Of a stretch of 64,000 nt of DNA, positions 8,554-17,035 are shown piece after piece. The position numbers were made by a program, and so were the translations under genes. The stretch spans positions 620,001 to 684,000 of the forward strand of contig NZ_CP026947.1 of NCBI RefSeq assembly GCF_003065405.1, given 5' to 3'. Positions within the stretch are counted from its first letter, which is position 1, and each line of letters opens with the position of its first letter. The notes beneath the pieces were generated by a model that did no database searches, was not told the DNA's origin, and saw only the letters and a program-made list of their open reading frames with translations. The stretch is from Corynebacterium yudongzhengii. Lineage in GTDB: Bacteria; Actinomycetota; Actinomycetes; Mycobacteriales; Mycobacteriaceae.

Positions 8554-9891
8554 ACTGAGTGAATCCGAGGTGAAAGAGCTGGTAACGACGGCGACGTAGC
8601 CACCAGGTTGAACGAGGTTGAGGGATTTGACGATGAAGTGATTGTGGATGGAGTGGGATTCAGGATTGTGTTGGGGGTCGTGGAGGCGGAAGTCGCCGAA
8701 GGGCACGTTACCTATGGCGGCGACGAAACTTTCATCTATCGGTTGAAACCGCTCGAAACCGCTGTTGACAATGTGGGCATCGGGGTAGAGCTGTCGGGAA
8801 ATGCTGGCTGCGATGGGGTCGATTTCGACACCGACGACGTCGGCTGTGTGTGGCGCGTGGGCGAGGAAGTTGCCCGTGCCGGACCCGGGTTCTAGGACTG
8901 GGCCGTCGGTATATCCAGCGGTGGTTAGCGCACTCCACAGCGGGCGGATGATCTCGTCACTTGTGAAAAAAGCGGTTAGGGTGGCTGCTTCCATGCGGCG
9001 GTATTCGTCTGGGGTCGTTACCGCTGCCAGTCGCTCACGGAGGTCAGTGTAGGAGGTGTCCGCGCGGTTGAATATGGCCGACGCTGCGCCCCAGCTGGTG
9101 TAACCGGCCAGAACCTGCTGTTCGTCGGCGGTTGCCCAGCGCTGGTCAGTTTCGAGCTGGCGGAGTAGCTCGATTGCAGCGATATTTGCTTCAGCGCGAC
9201 CTCTGACTCCTTGCGGGATGGGTAGACGGTTCTGAGGGTCAAAAGTAACCGGATCAGGGTGAGGAGTGGATTCGGTCGAGGTATCAAGGTCGGCAGTATC
9301 CTCTGTCAGAGGATCGATCTCACCTGGCGATAGAGTGATCGCACCTCTTTCGGCTTCATACCGGTGTCGGGCTTCTTCTTGGGTCAGGCCTAGCTGCTTG
9401 ATCAGCAGGGTTTGGTAGTCCTGGGCGAGAGAGTCTACGACTGCTTGGACGGTGCCGGTGGGGTCGAGTTCGAGGTGGGCCAGGTGGTATTGCTCTGGTC
9501 CTGTTCCCCAGGGGACAATACTGAGGGGCTGGCCTTCGCGTGGAGCAATGGGTTCGAGCCCCCGGGGTTGGGTTCGTACGAGGCGACGGCGCGAGAGTTC
9601 TGCAAGGTAGGCATTGTGAATGAGGTGACTGCGATCGCTTCCCTCCAGCCCAGCTTCCTCGAAGTCTCTGACGGCCTGGAAATAGGCGTCAGCGAGTTCT
9701 TCGTTGCCGAGGGTTTTAGCATGATCGTTGAGTCTGTCTTTGCCTTCGTCCGAGATGAAGATGCCCGCTCCTCCGCCAATGTCGGTGAGAGTGAGGGCTA
9801 GGCGCTTTTCGGGCTGAGATTCTGCGGTGCCCTGCAGGATGTCGAACAGGGAAAGTTGGTTCTCGTTCGTGCGGGGTTGACGCCTCGCCAT
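8338..9891 (-). pseudogene. Plasmid-type DNA methylase/helicase protein, truncated after the methylase domain
   Basis: The ATG at 9891 has an AGGAG ribosome site. About 500 residues remain. The C-terminal half is an adenine-methylase domain with motif I (VLEPGSGTGNFL, near residue 340) and motif IV in the NVPFG variant typical of the very large methylase-helicase proteins of plasmids and integrative elements. Those proteins normally continue with a helicase domain. Here the homologous part ends near 8385, and the last 14 codons are the antisense of the signal-peptide fragment. The truncation makes anti-restriction or methylation activity doubtful. Confidence 0.7.
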
Positions 9892-9993
9892 GCTCGATCT
9901 CCTGTCTGGTTACGCGGTGGGTGTGGGATTAGCGTAACCAATGAAGTGGCGCGTGTTGGGCGGTCGATGCCGGTATTAAGTCCCAGCTAAATA

Positions 9994-10019
9994 GCCCTTT
10001 CTGATGTTTCAGAAAGGGC
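9994..10019 (-). terminator. Terminator downstream of the small gene at 10086
   Basis: A perfect 11-bp stem (GCCCTTTCTGA and its complement) with a 4-nt loop. Read on the minus strand, it is followed by an A/T-rich tail. It lies 67 bp beyond the stop of the minus-strand gene at 10086 and should insulate the partition operon from the methylase gene. Confidence 0.75.
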
Positions 10020-10036
10020 CTGGGTAGAGCGTTAGA

Positions 10037-10081
10037 TACGGCTTGCCGGGAAACTGGTTTTACGGCAATGCGGTTTGCCGG
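10037..10081. repeat. Partition/iteron-like repeats, cluster 1
   Basis: It contains TACGGCTTGCCGG at 10037-10049 and the 18-bp dyad GGCAATGCGGTTTGCCGG at 10064-10081. The second differs at only two positions from a repeat at 12290-12307. The site lies between the terminator and the stop of the minus-strand gene at 10086. Confidence 0.5.
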
Positions 10082-10085
10082 TTAG

Positions 10086-10397
10086 TTACCAGCCGTCCTC
10101 GCCTGCTTCGACCTTGCGGGCAGTCAGTTCGCGGATTGGGGCATTGAACCGTTCTTCCATTTCTTCTTCAGCGCGGATTTGGGCCTGCTGCCACAACTCG
10201 CCCGTCACTTCGCCTGGTCGGATTCCTTGGGCTTCCGGGTGCTCGTTGTGCCATTGGTTGGTGAGGTGGGTGAAGTGGATGTCGATTCGCTCGCCTATGG
10301 CATCGACAGTGTCGTGGTAAGCGTTGTCGATTGCGGCGTCGTCGGTGGGCAGCCCAAGTTCTTTGTGAGCGGCTCGGATGGTGCCTCGGTCAATCAT
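10086..10397 (-). CDS. Hypothetical protein of the integrative element
   Basis: 103 residues from an ATG with an AAAGGA ribosome site. It is mostly helical and acidic, with no signal peptide or membrane segment and no motif I recognise. It follows the parA/RHH genes on the same strand after a 133-bp gap that contains repeats. It may be part of the same maintenance unit, but no function can be assigned. Confidence 0.65.
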   Translation of the reverse strand: MIDRGTIRAAHKELGLPTDDAAIDNAYHDTVDAIGERIDIHFTHLTNQWHNEHPEAQGIRPGEVTGELWQQAQIRAEEEMEERFNAPIRELTARKVEAGEDGW

Positions 10398-10479
10398 GGT
10401 GGTGTCCTTTCCTGTCGGCGGTTACAAGTATCGCAGTTTGAGCGGAAGTGGTTCCCTTAAATCAATGCCCGGGTTTCTG

Positions 10480-10536
10480 GTAATACGCAAAGCCGGGTTG
10501 CTGGCTTTACGGGTTGCCGGGTTTACGGTTTTACGG
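10480..10536. repeat. Partition/iteron-like repeats, cluster 2
   Basis: The stretch between the RHH stop and the next gene has closely spaced variants of the same word: GTAATACGCAAAGCCGG, GGCTTTACGGGTTGCCGG and TTTACGGTTTTACGGC. The right end overlaps the 3' end of the RHH gene. Confidence 0.45.
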
Positions 10537-10740
10537 CCGCTTGGTTGTGTAGTCTTCGATGAACTCGTTGATGACTTCAGTCATGGTTCGCCCTTTGGCG
10601 ATCGTAGCCAGCTGGAACTTTCGGTGGAGGTCGGCGTCGACGAGAATGGTGAGCTTCTTCGTATTAGCGACCGGGGTTTGCAAGACTTCCTTTGCGCTGG
10701 TGGGGCGTGGGCGGTTGTGACGTCGCATGGAGTTAGTCAT
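10531..10740 (-). CDS. Ribbon-helix-helix (CopG/ParG-like) partition partner
   Basis: 69 residues. A basic flexible N-terminus is followed by TKKLTILVDADLHRKFQLATIAKGRTMTEVI..., split here as a beta strand (KLTILVD), helix A and helix B, the fold of CopG/Arc-type dimers. The start overlaps the parA stop by 8 bp, showing translational coupling. In class Ib partition systems such a protein binds the centromere and stimulates ParA, and often represses the operon. This role is inferred from position and fold. Confidence 0.75.
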   Translation of the reverse strand: MTNSMRRHNRPRPTSAKEVLQTPVANTKKLTILVDADLHRKFQLATIAKGRTMTEVINEFIEDYTTKRP

Positions 10741-11320
10741 GGCGGGCTTCCTTGATCTGTTGAGCGATTGATTCGTAGCCGTGAAGTTGTCCGTGTGGTG
10801 AGTGGCCGTACCAGTGGCGAATTTCTTCTCGGCGGGGGATTGCTCCTCGGAAGACGCGCACGCCTTCTTCGGCGAGAGCATCGGAGAGTGCGGTTGTCGA
10901 TTTGGCTTGGATGAGGACACTTGTGAGCAGCACGATGGCTTTGTCTTTGCCAGCGATGTCTACTGTGTCCCACATCCTTTCGGTCTCTATCCCGGAGGGT
11001 TGGACTGGGACGACGACCAGGTCGGCGACGCCGATAGCGGCGTCAATGAGTCTGGGGTCACCGGGTGGGCAGTCCAGGATGGTGTAGTCCGTGTTCTCTT
11101 TGATGTTCTTGGTGGTTCTGACGTTGCCGAGTGTGACTGGGAAGGGGAGCGGTTGCCCTGCTTTTTCCGCCATCTGGGCCCATTCTGTTGCGCTGCCTTG
11201 GGGGTCGAGGTCGACGACGGTGACGGAGTTTCCGGCACGATAGAACGCGGTGGCGAGCAATACCGCGCTAGTCGTTTTGCCGGTCCCTCCTTTGAGGTTG
11301 GATATTGCGATGATCGTCAT
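10733..11320 (-). CDS. ParA-family partition ATPase
   Basis: 195 residues, the short form without an N-terminal HTH. The deviant Walker A motif is KGGTGKTT at residues 10-17, followed by VVDLDPQGS and the Walker B region TILDCPPGDP. An AAAGGA ribosome site precedes the ATG. Together with the overlapping ribbon-helix-helix gene it forms a typical small plasmid partition module. Its presence implies that the element replicates or once replicated outside the chromosome. Confidence 0.92.
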   Translation of the reverse strand: MTIIAISNLKGGTGKTTSAVLLATAFYRAGNSVTVVDLDPQGSATEWAQMAEKAGQPLPFPVTLGNVRTTKNIKENTDYTILDCPPGDPRLIDAAIGVADLVVVPVQPSGIETERMWDTVDIAGKDKAIVLLTSVLIQAKSTTALSDALAEEGVRVFRGAIPRREEIRHWYGHSPHGQLHGYESIAQQIKEARHD

Positions 11321-11383
11321 GTCTGGTGTCCTTTCTGTGGTTTGCTGCAGGGCTGGTCGGGTGTGAGCTGGTCCGCAACTTTC

Positions 11384-12241
11384 TTAGAGTTTGGTGGTTG
11401 TCATCAGGTCTTTGAGGTCGAGTGAGGTTTGGGTGTAGCGCTGTGTGGTTGTGATTGACTTGTGGCCTAGTGCGTGTTGAACGGCGACAAGATCTTTAGT
11501 GCCGGCGTTGTATGCAACGGTGGCGAATCTGTGGCGAAGGGTGTGCAGCGTCCACGGCTCTGGGAGAACCTTTGTGGCTAGGGTTCCAACCCAGCGTGGC
11601 GAAAGGTGCCCGTTGATGTTGCCGGGGAAGACCCATCCATTCGGTCCTTGCTGGCGCCGTATCTGGGCCGTTAAGGCGGGAGAGACCGGCAGCACCCGGA
11701 TTTGCCCGCCCTTGCCCTCAACAGTGAGAGTTGTCCAACCGTCGCCTGTGTCGGTGAGATTGGTGGTGTTGAGGGTGGCGATTTCACCAGCGCGCAGACC
11801 AAGTTCGGCGGCGAGCTCCAGGATGAGGCGAGTTCGTGGGTGAGCTTTCGCGATCGCTTCTGAGATGGCGGAGTCGGGTGCCGGGCGCGGTGGGGGTATC
11901 GGCCTGTGAATTGAGGGCAGCCATTGCGATGGGTCTTCTTCCGGATTCTCGCGATAGAGCCACCTAAAGAAGGTTCGCAGTGACGAATAGTAGGCATGTC
12001 GCGTTTCGGGAGCCCATTGAGCTGATCCGCACCACACTTCCAAGTCTTCACTGGTCACCTCACTTGGGGATGCTGTGCCGAGTGCTCGTGCGGCGGTTGC
12101 CAGGTGTGTGAGCCTCGTGGTGATCGTGCGGTGGGATCTATTGAGAGCTGCGAGATGGAGTTCGAATCTTCGCAGGGCCCCGCCATCCGGGAGGGGTTGG
12201 TAAGGCATTGGGTCGATCTGAGTGGAGCATGATCGAGTCAT
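11384..12241 (-). CDS. int: Tyrosine recombinase (integrase)
   Basis: 285 residues from the ATG at 12241, which has a GGAAAG site; 12208 is an alternative. The N-terminal SAM-like core-binding domain covers roughly residues 10-95. The catalytic domain shows the family residues: Arg in GLRAGEI, HxxR in HTLRHR, His in ALGHKS and the nucleophile Tyr in TQRYTQ. It lies next to attR, as expected for the enzyme that integrates into the tRNA-fMet gene. In the circular form it would follow the repressor gene in the same orientation. Confidence 0.95.
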   Translation of the reverse strand: MTRSCSTQIDPMPYQPLPDGGALRRFELHLAALNRSHRTITTRLTHLATAARALGTASPSEVTSEDLEVWCGSAQWAPETRHAYYSSLRTFFRWLYRENPEEDPSQWLPSIHRPIPPPRPAPDSAISEAIAKAHPRTRLILELAAELGLRAGEIATLNTTNLTDTGDGWTTLTVEGKGGQIRVLPVSPALTAQIRRQQGPNGWVFPGNINGHLSPRWVGTLATKVLPEPWTLHTLRHRFATVAYNAGTKDLVAVQHALGHKSITTTQRYTQTSLDLKDLMTTTKL

Positions 12242-12281
12242 ACCCAACTTTCCATGCGGGGAACCGTATGCATGGCAACCC

Positions 12282-12326
12282 GGCAATACGGCAATACGGT
12301 TAGCCGGAGAGCCAGCAATACGGTTA
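12282..12326. repeat. Partition/iteron-like repeats, cluster 3 near attR
   Basis: Three copies of GCAATACGG in 45 bp: GGCAATACGG at 12282, GGCAATACGGTTAGCCGG at 12290-12307 and GCAATACGGTTA at 12315. They lie between the integrase start and attR. They may be integrase arm sites, partition sites or origin iterons. Confidence 0.5.
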
Positions 12327-12385
12327 AAGTGGTAAAAAAAAATTTCGGCGGAGCTTCCAACCCATGAGGGTTATGGAGGCTAATG

Positions 12386-12424
12386 ACCCAGAGGTCGTAG
12401 GTTCGAATCCTGCCCCCGCTACCA
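12386..12424 (+). repeat. Attachment-site core, right copy (attR)
   Basis: 39 bp identical to the 3' part of the tRNA-fMet gene at 4256-4294. The sequence upstream of it does not complete a tRNA, so only the left copy is functional. Confidence 0.93.
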
Positions 12425-12430
12425 ACTTCC

Positions 12431-12464
12431 AAGCCCCTACCAGTGCAAACGCTGGTAGGGGCTT
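12431..12464 (+). terminator. Original tRNA terminator, now beyond attR
   Basis: A perfect 13-bp stem (12431-12443 and 12452-12464, 8-nt loop) starts 6 bp after the attR CCA. This was presumably the tRNA terminator before the element inserted. It also faces the stop of the minus-strand gene at 12578. Confidence 0.7.
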
Positions 12465-12577
12465 AAGTTATTCCTCTTAAGGCGCACGCCCTGGGACTTA
12501 AAATGGGACTTTAGCATTTTGATATTGCAGCTGTAACTGTGTTGCAGCCCGACACGCCCCAGACGGCATCCGCCCGC

Positions 12578-13753
12578 CTAAGCGTTGCCCTTCGCGCGGT
12601 TGTGGGACCTACACAACAGCTCGCAGTTGCTTTCGTCGGTGGCACCACCCTTCGACCACGCCGTGACATGGTCGGCATCCATCTCAGATTGCGGCCAAAT
12701 CTTGGCCTTCTTCGCGTCATGCCCGATTGCGCAGTAGGAGCAGTTCGAGACCCCTTCGGCCTTAGCCTTGTCGGTCTGCTTCTTGTAAACCCGCTTTTTG
12801 ACGGCCTGGGTGAACACCCGGACGTTAAGAAGCCTCGTATCCGTCTTACCGCCTAGCAGGTACTCGTAAATACCCTTCTTCGACTGGACCTGTGAGTCTG
12901 ACAACAATTCCCGAGCCTCCGACGTCATTTCCGTGGCGTTGTAACCCTGGGAGCTGTACTTCTCGTACAGCTCGTTCCAGGCGATACCGCGCATGGAGTT
13001 GTCTGTCATCTTGAACACGCTCGCGGCCCAATCGATGACAGAGGTGAAGTACGTCTCCAGCTCGTTGCAGTCCTTGTCCTCACGATGCTTAGCCATATAG
13101 GTATCGATGGTCGCACCATCGCGCTGAGCAATCCAACTCAAGGCGACTTCCAAAACCTCTTGGCGTGTCGGCTCGCCACGTACAAAGTTCTGCCATTTCG
13201 ACATCACAGCCGTGCCAGAATTCGAGAACACCTTCTTGGCGGCAGTGACGAACGGACCTGAGTACACCGCGTTACGCAGCTCTTGAGGCGTGAGCGGAGC
13301 ACCTGCAATGTTGATCGTCTTGAACCACTGCTTGATTTCATCCTCGCTGCCCGAGCACTCGTAGATGAGTAGTTCAGTGTCGAGGATCAGGTTTCGCTGG
13401 TGCTCGCTCAGAGAGGAGAAATATTGCTCGTTACCATCACGGTCCTTCACCACGAACAAGTCTTTGCAGAAGCGTCCGATGGAGGTGATGCGCTGCTGAC
13501 CGTCGAGAATCTCGTACCTGTCTTCATCAGGGTCAGGCTGGTTGAAGTAGATCAAGCCCAGCGGGTACTGCTTCAACAACGAATCGATGACTGCGACGTC
13601 CTTCTTGCCGTCGTTGTAGATGTAGTTGCGCTGGTACTCGGGCTGAATGGTGAGGTCGCCGGCCAGACCGTACAGACCCTTCCCCTCAAGCTCGTTGTAA
13701 TGAAACCCATCGATAATGTCGCGGATGGTGCGTGGGTTGAGTTTCGCTTGCAA
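12578..13753 (-). CDS. DUF262 (GmrS-type) and HNH endonuclease fusion
   Basis: 391 residues. The N-terminal DUF262 domain has [10 protein letters not shown] near residue 37 and the signature DGQQRITSI near residue 83. The C-terminus (about 338-391) is an HNH nuclease: a CxxC pair (NCSYC), DADH, then [12 protein letters not shown]. The gene starts 3 bp after the methylase-like gene on the same strand, so the two are co-transcribed. DUF262 proteins with HNH partners act in type IV restriction (GmrSD) and other phage defence. Here the adjacent EcoRI-type methylase suggests a restriction-modification-like pairing. The gene is complete, although its methylase partner is truncated. Confidence 0.85.
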   Translation of the reverse strand: MQAKLNPRTIRDIIDGFHYNELEGKGLYGLAGDLTIQPEYQRNYIYNDGKKDVAVIDSLLKQYPLGLIYFNQPDPDEDRYEILDGQQRITSIGRFCKDLFVVKDRDGNEQYFSSLSEHQRNLILDTELLIYECSGSEDEIKQWFKTINIAGAPLTPQELRNAVYSGPFVTAAKKVFSNSGTAVMSKWQNFVRGEPTRQEVLEVALSWIAQRDGATIDTYMAKHREDKDCNELETYFTSVIDWAASVFKMTDNSMRGIAWNELYEKYSSQGYNATEMTSEARELLSDSQVQSKKGIYEYLLGGKTDTRLLNVRVFTQAVKKRVYKKQTDKAKAEGVSNCSYCAIGHDAKKAKIWPQSEMDADHVTAWSKGGATDESNCELLCRSHNRAKGNA

Positions 13754-13756
13754 GGT

Positions 13757-14476
13757 CTAGGCCTCCTTTGCGTCTGGGCGACGGTGACGGATAAGGACGC
13801 GGAAATAAGGTGTCTTAGTGCCCCCATCGGCAAGGGGGTAAGACAAATCCTTACCATCATCACCGTGCCTAAATTTGACGATTTCAAATTGCTCAGGGTT
13901 ATATTTTCCAAGAAATGTAATTGGCACACCCATGACTCCGTCGTAATCCGATGGAATGCCGAGTACCTTCGGAACCTCTATCGCGTCGTAGTTGTCGTAC
14001 TTTGGGTATCCGATGTCTTTCACGGCCTTCAACCCGTAAACTAAGTTGTCTTCCATAGTCATGAGTACCAACGGTTCATGACGGCGTCCGTGTTCGATAT
14101 TAGTGAACCAGGCACTACTACCGATCGTCTGCCATCGGGTGCCGTCAGGGTCGATGCGTTGACCGGACTTTTTCACTGGGGCATTGTCTGGAATACGGAA
14201 CCACATGGCACCTCCGCCATTACGTGTCGCACCGAGCCACAAGCGGTTCTCCTTGATAAGCGGGTAAACCTCTTTGTAGGTAACTGCGTTCATATTGCCG
14301 ATGATCGCGAATTCAACGCCACCCTCAAATAGCCACGGAAGAAACTCTCTGAAAAGTGAGAACGGCGGGTTAGTAACAACGATGTCGGCTTCATCGCGAA
14401 GTTTCGTGACCTCCTCGGAACGGAAATCACCGTCACCTTCAAGGTAATCCCACCGCATGTCCTCTTTGTTGAGTTG
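13757..14476 (-). pseudogene. EcoRI-type adenine-specific DNA methylase, N-terminus removed by IS3 element
   Basis: About 239 codons remain. The catalytic motif IV is intact (VTNPPFSLFREF), and the following IIGNMNAVTYKE and RLWLGATRNGG regions match the M.EcoRI family. The frame is open up to the IS3 end at 14477, and an internal ATG at 14458 gives a 233-residue product. Relatives have roughly 80-110 more residues upstream that carry the SAM-binding region, so the remnant should be inactive. It is the first gene of a two-gene unit with the DUF262-HNH nuclease. Loss of the methylase while the nuclease is kept is notable. Confidence 0.78.
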
Positions 14477-14515
14477 GGGCTGATGCAGGAACGGGTGACA
14501 GGTTGGGTTTTCTGT

Positions 14516-15412
14516 TCAGGCCGCTAGAGTCAGGGCCTGGGTCAGTAGTTTCTCCTCGAACTTGACCGGGGTCAATTTCCCGAGTTCCTTCTGCTTCCTT
14601 CTTCGGTGATAAGTCCTCTCGATCCACCGGACTATAGAGCTCCGAAGTTCCTCGCGGGTGGCCCAGGGCTTCGCGTCGAGGACGTTGTTCTGCAGCAGGC
14701 TGAAGAAGCTCTCCATCGCGGCATTGTCTCCGGCAGCACCGACTCTGCCCATCGAGCCGACCAGGCTGTGATGCTCCAGAGCCCGGAGGAACTTCTTTGC
14801 TCGAAATTGAGACCCGCGGTCGCTGTGGACTATGCATCCGCCCACCTCAGCGCCAGATCGAGCCCTGTTCGCCACGGCGTTATTCAGGGCCCGCACCGCC
14901 AATGAGGACTTCATCCTGGTGTCGATGGAATAGCCGATGATCCGCCTGGAGCAGGCGTCTTTGATCGCGCACAGATACAGCTTGCCCTCACCGGTGTGGT
15001 GTTCGGTGATATCGGTGAACCACACTTCGTTGACTTTCTTCACGGTGCTGAACTGCCGCTGCACCAAATCATCGTGGACCGGTGGCCCGGGGCGGGTTCC
15101 CTTGCCCTTCTTACGCTTGCTGATCACCGAGAACACGCCCTGAGAGGCGCAGAGCCGCCAGGCGGTGCGGTGGGCCATGTGGACCCCGGCGACCTCCTCC
15201 ACGGTGTCGGCCAGGTATCGGTACCCGAACTCAGGATCATCACGGTGAGCATCGATCAGGGCATTGAGCCGGTGGGCCTCTTCCCATTCGGCGTCGGTGA
15301 TGGGGTTGGCCAGCCACCGGTAATAGGGCTGGCGGGTGATCTTCAGCACCCGGCACGTCACCGCCACAGGGATTCCTGAAGCGGCGAGATCGCGGACGAG
15401 CGGGTACTTCAT
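14516..15412 (-). CDS. IS3-family transposase OrfB (integrase domain)
   Basis: 298 residues. It has the HTH_21 region followed by the rve-type DDE domain: Asp in WFTDITEH, Asp in VHSDRGSQF and Glu in NAAMESFF. Its ATG overlaps the orfA stop as ATGA, so coupling by re-initiation is likely. A frameshifted OrfAB fusion, common in the family, is not needed for a complete OrfB here. Confidence 0.93.
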   Translation of the reverse strand: MKYPLVRDLAASGIPVAVTCRVLKITRQPYYRWLANPITDAEWEEAHRLNALIDAHRDDPEFGYRYLADTVEEVAGVHMAHRTAWRLCASQGVFSVISKRKKGKGTRPGPPVHDDLVQRQFSTVKKVNEVWFTDITEHHTGEGKLYLCAIKDACSRRIIGYSIDTRMKSSLAVRALNNAVANRARSGAEVGGCIVHSDRGSQFRAKKFLRALEHHSLVGSMGRVGAAGDNAAMESFFSLLQNNVLDAKPWATREELRSSIVRWIERTYHRRRKQKELGKLTPVKFEEKLLTQALTLAA

Positions 15413-15714
15413 TTTGACGGGATCTGAGCTTGGCCGAAGTAGGCAGCAGCCCGTCGCATCACCTCCAGCTCCTGCTCCAGGGTGCGGTTGCGGCGGCGCA
15501 GGGCGCGCAGCTCGTCCCTCTCCTCAGTGGTCAGGCCAGGTTTGCGGTCATTGGGGTTTCCGGCGTCCAGTTCGGCCTGGCGGACCCATTTGCGGATGGT
15601 CCCTTCATGCAGACCGAAATCAGCAGCTACTTCGGCCAGCGTGGTGTTCTCGTCCCTGTTCTGGGCAACGCGGACCACATCGTCGCGGAACTCTTTGGGA
15701 TACGGCTTGGGCAT
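15409..15714 (-). CDS. IS3-family transposase OrfA (HTH)
   Basis: 101 residues. A helix-turn-helix (LAEVAADFGLHEGTIRKWVRQ) is followed by a leucine-zipper-like helix (RALRRRNRTLEQELEVMRR). This is the DNA-binding subunit of the IS3 transposase. It overlaps orfB by 4 bp. Confidence 0.93.
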   Translation of the reverse strand: MPKPYPKEFRDDVVRVAQNRDENTTLAEVAADFGLHEGTIRKWVRQAELDAGNPNDRKPGLTTEERDELRALRRRNRTLEQELEVMRRAAAYFGQAQIPSK

Positions 15715-15774
15715 GATGACAATCCTTCCAGGCCCGGGGTAACCGAGCCAGATCAGTTGTCACCTATCCCTGCA

Positions 15775-16419
15775 TCAGCCCCTCAGTGCACAGTTCGCAA
15801 GCAAGCCGAACGAGATAGGTCCGGCACTTAGCGTCCGGAGCTGATCCCGGAGGAGTGGCACCTCCCGTTCGCCATCTTCACGCGGTAGCGTAGGCAAGAG
15901 TGCAAGAAGGACTATCAGTCCTGCGACGGCCATGGTGGCAAAGCATGCACGCCATCCAAGATGTCCGCCGATCCACGTCCCGATCGGGACACCCGCAGCA
16001 ATAGAACCGGTCACCGCCAGGGATACAATAGCGATATAGCGGCCGGTCTTATCCGCAGGAGCCCGCTCCGCGGCGAAGGCGAACACGGCAGGAGTCATCG
16101 AAGCTGCAGCCACAGCGGCTACCACCCTCAACACCAGAAGGACAGGGTATGACGGCACGATTACAGCCAGACCATTTGCGAGAATGAATAAGCATAGACC
16201 GACGGTAAATAATTGTCGCCGTGGAATTTTTGCCAGGACGACTGCAGCCAAAGGCGCCACTATGGCTACGGTCAGCGAAAATGCGGTAATGAGCTGTCCC
16301 GCATGAGATTCACTCACCCCCAGATCAGCGGCGAGTTCCGGTAGAATTCCGGCGATGACATAGTCATCCGTATATAGTACGAATCCTGCGGCGAGCAGGG
16401 CGAGGAGCCATGCAGGCAT
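15775..16419 (-). pseudogene. MFS drug:proton antiporter, C-terminal half lost to IS3
   Basis: 214 residues remain of a protein that should have about 390-410. The N-terminal six-helix bundle is present, including the GRYIAIVSL and GTWIGGHLGWRACF segments typical of DHA1-type efflux proteins (Cmx/AraJ-like). The frame runs into the IS end and stops at 15775. The start at 16419 lies 4 bp after the TetR stop, with AGAAAGG in the TetR 3' end as ribosome site. Half an MFS protein cannot transport. Confidence 0.85.
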
Positions 16420-16423
16420 CAGG

Positions 16424-17023
16424 CTACCTTTCTGTACTAAGAAGATTACGCAACGCATCTCGTAGCGTCGAACGCAGTTGATACACTGTGAGGGCCCCAT
16501 GAGGTGTGACGGTGTCAAGTGTCAGCCCACCAACAAGGGCCGAGACCTGCCGGGCTGCCGCGCTTGGGTTGGGCACTTCGAGGCAAGCTAGTGCCGCAGC
16601 AATAATGTCATGGAGATCGCTCGCCATCTGTGCAGCGGACGATGCAAATACCGTCTGTGTTCTTGAGGCACGTATTAGCTCAAGGACTACGATGGCTTCC
16701 ATCCTCCGCGCCTCATCGACAGGGAGAACTTGTTCCAGAAGATCTTGCAAAGCAGTTAGTGCCTCTTCGCCGTCGAGGCCCCTTAATTGCTCGACCGGAT
16801 GGTGCATGAGTCGCTGTCCCATTCGGTTACCGGCTTCGTGAGCTGCAGCGGTCAGTAGGTCTTCATGTCCATCAAAAAAGTGCCGTACCGAACCTATATT
16901 GAGGTCCGCTTCAGCAGCCACCTTCCTTAAGGTAAGTCCTTCAAGGCCCTCTGCTACGATCAAACGAAATGCAGCATCGATGACATACTGGCGACGTTCC
17001 TCTGCGTCTATGCGTGCAGGCAT
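16424..17023 (-). CDS. TetR-family transcriptional repressor
   Basis: 199 residues. The N-terminal HTH (about residues 10-55: RQYVIDAAFRLIVAEG, then LTLRKVAAEADLNIGSVRHFF) is typical of TetR. The C-terminal ligand domain is generic (TetR_C_6-like). The gene lies between the ABC-F gene (12-bp gap) and the truncated MFS gene (4-bp gap), so it is in their operon. It most likely controls the operon through the two TATCAC-N4-GTGATA palindromes upstream of the ABC-F gene. The ligand is unknown, probably a drug. Confidence 0.92.
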   Translation of the reverse strand: MPARIDAEERRQYVIDAAFRLIVAEGLEGLTLRKVAAEADLNIGSVRHFFDGHEDLLTAAAHEAGNRMGQRLMHHPVEQLRGLDGEEALTALQDLLEQVLPVDEARRMEAIVVLELIRASRTQTVFASSAAQMASDLHDIIAAALACLEVPNPSAAARQVSALVGGLTLDTVTPHGALTVYQLRSTLRDALRNLLSTER

Positions 17024-17035
17024 GTGTTTTCATCC

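Larger units (their letters stand above)
4256..12424. mobile_element. Integrative element in the tRNA-fMet gene (about 8.2 kb)
   Basis: The element is bounded by 39-bp direct repeats of the tRNA 3' end. Its tyrosine integrase lies at the right border. The content is a repressor/excisionase pair at the left end, a replication-type HTH protein, a WhiB-like protein, a truncated methylase, a ParA/RHH pair and the integrase. I see no phage structural or conjugation genes, so it looks like an integrated plasmid or satellite that has lost DNA. An IS256-family element (5746-7212) inserted later. A chimeric junction near 8385 marks an internal deletion. Confidence 0.88.
14477..15782. mobile_element. 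IS3-family insertion sequence
   Basis: About 1306 bp. The terminal inverted repeats begin GGGGCTGATGCAGG and also share GGTGACA. The element contains overlapping orfA and orfB on the minus strand. The flanks show no target duplication, and the genes on the two sides (methylase and MFS transporter) are both truncated and unrelated. This points to an IS-mediated deletion rather than a simple insertion. Confidence 0.88.

Noticed and set aside
12386..12424. Second tRNA-fMet gene
   Set aside because: Only the 3' 39 bases are present and the upstream sequence does not form the D arm or acceptor 5' strand, so it is attR.
12238..12432. 64-codon minus-strand ORF starting beside attR
   Set aside because: The peptide GGRIRTYDLW is the usual antisense translation of a tRNA 3' end, and the frame is not linked to a domain.
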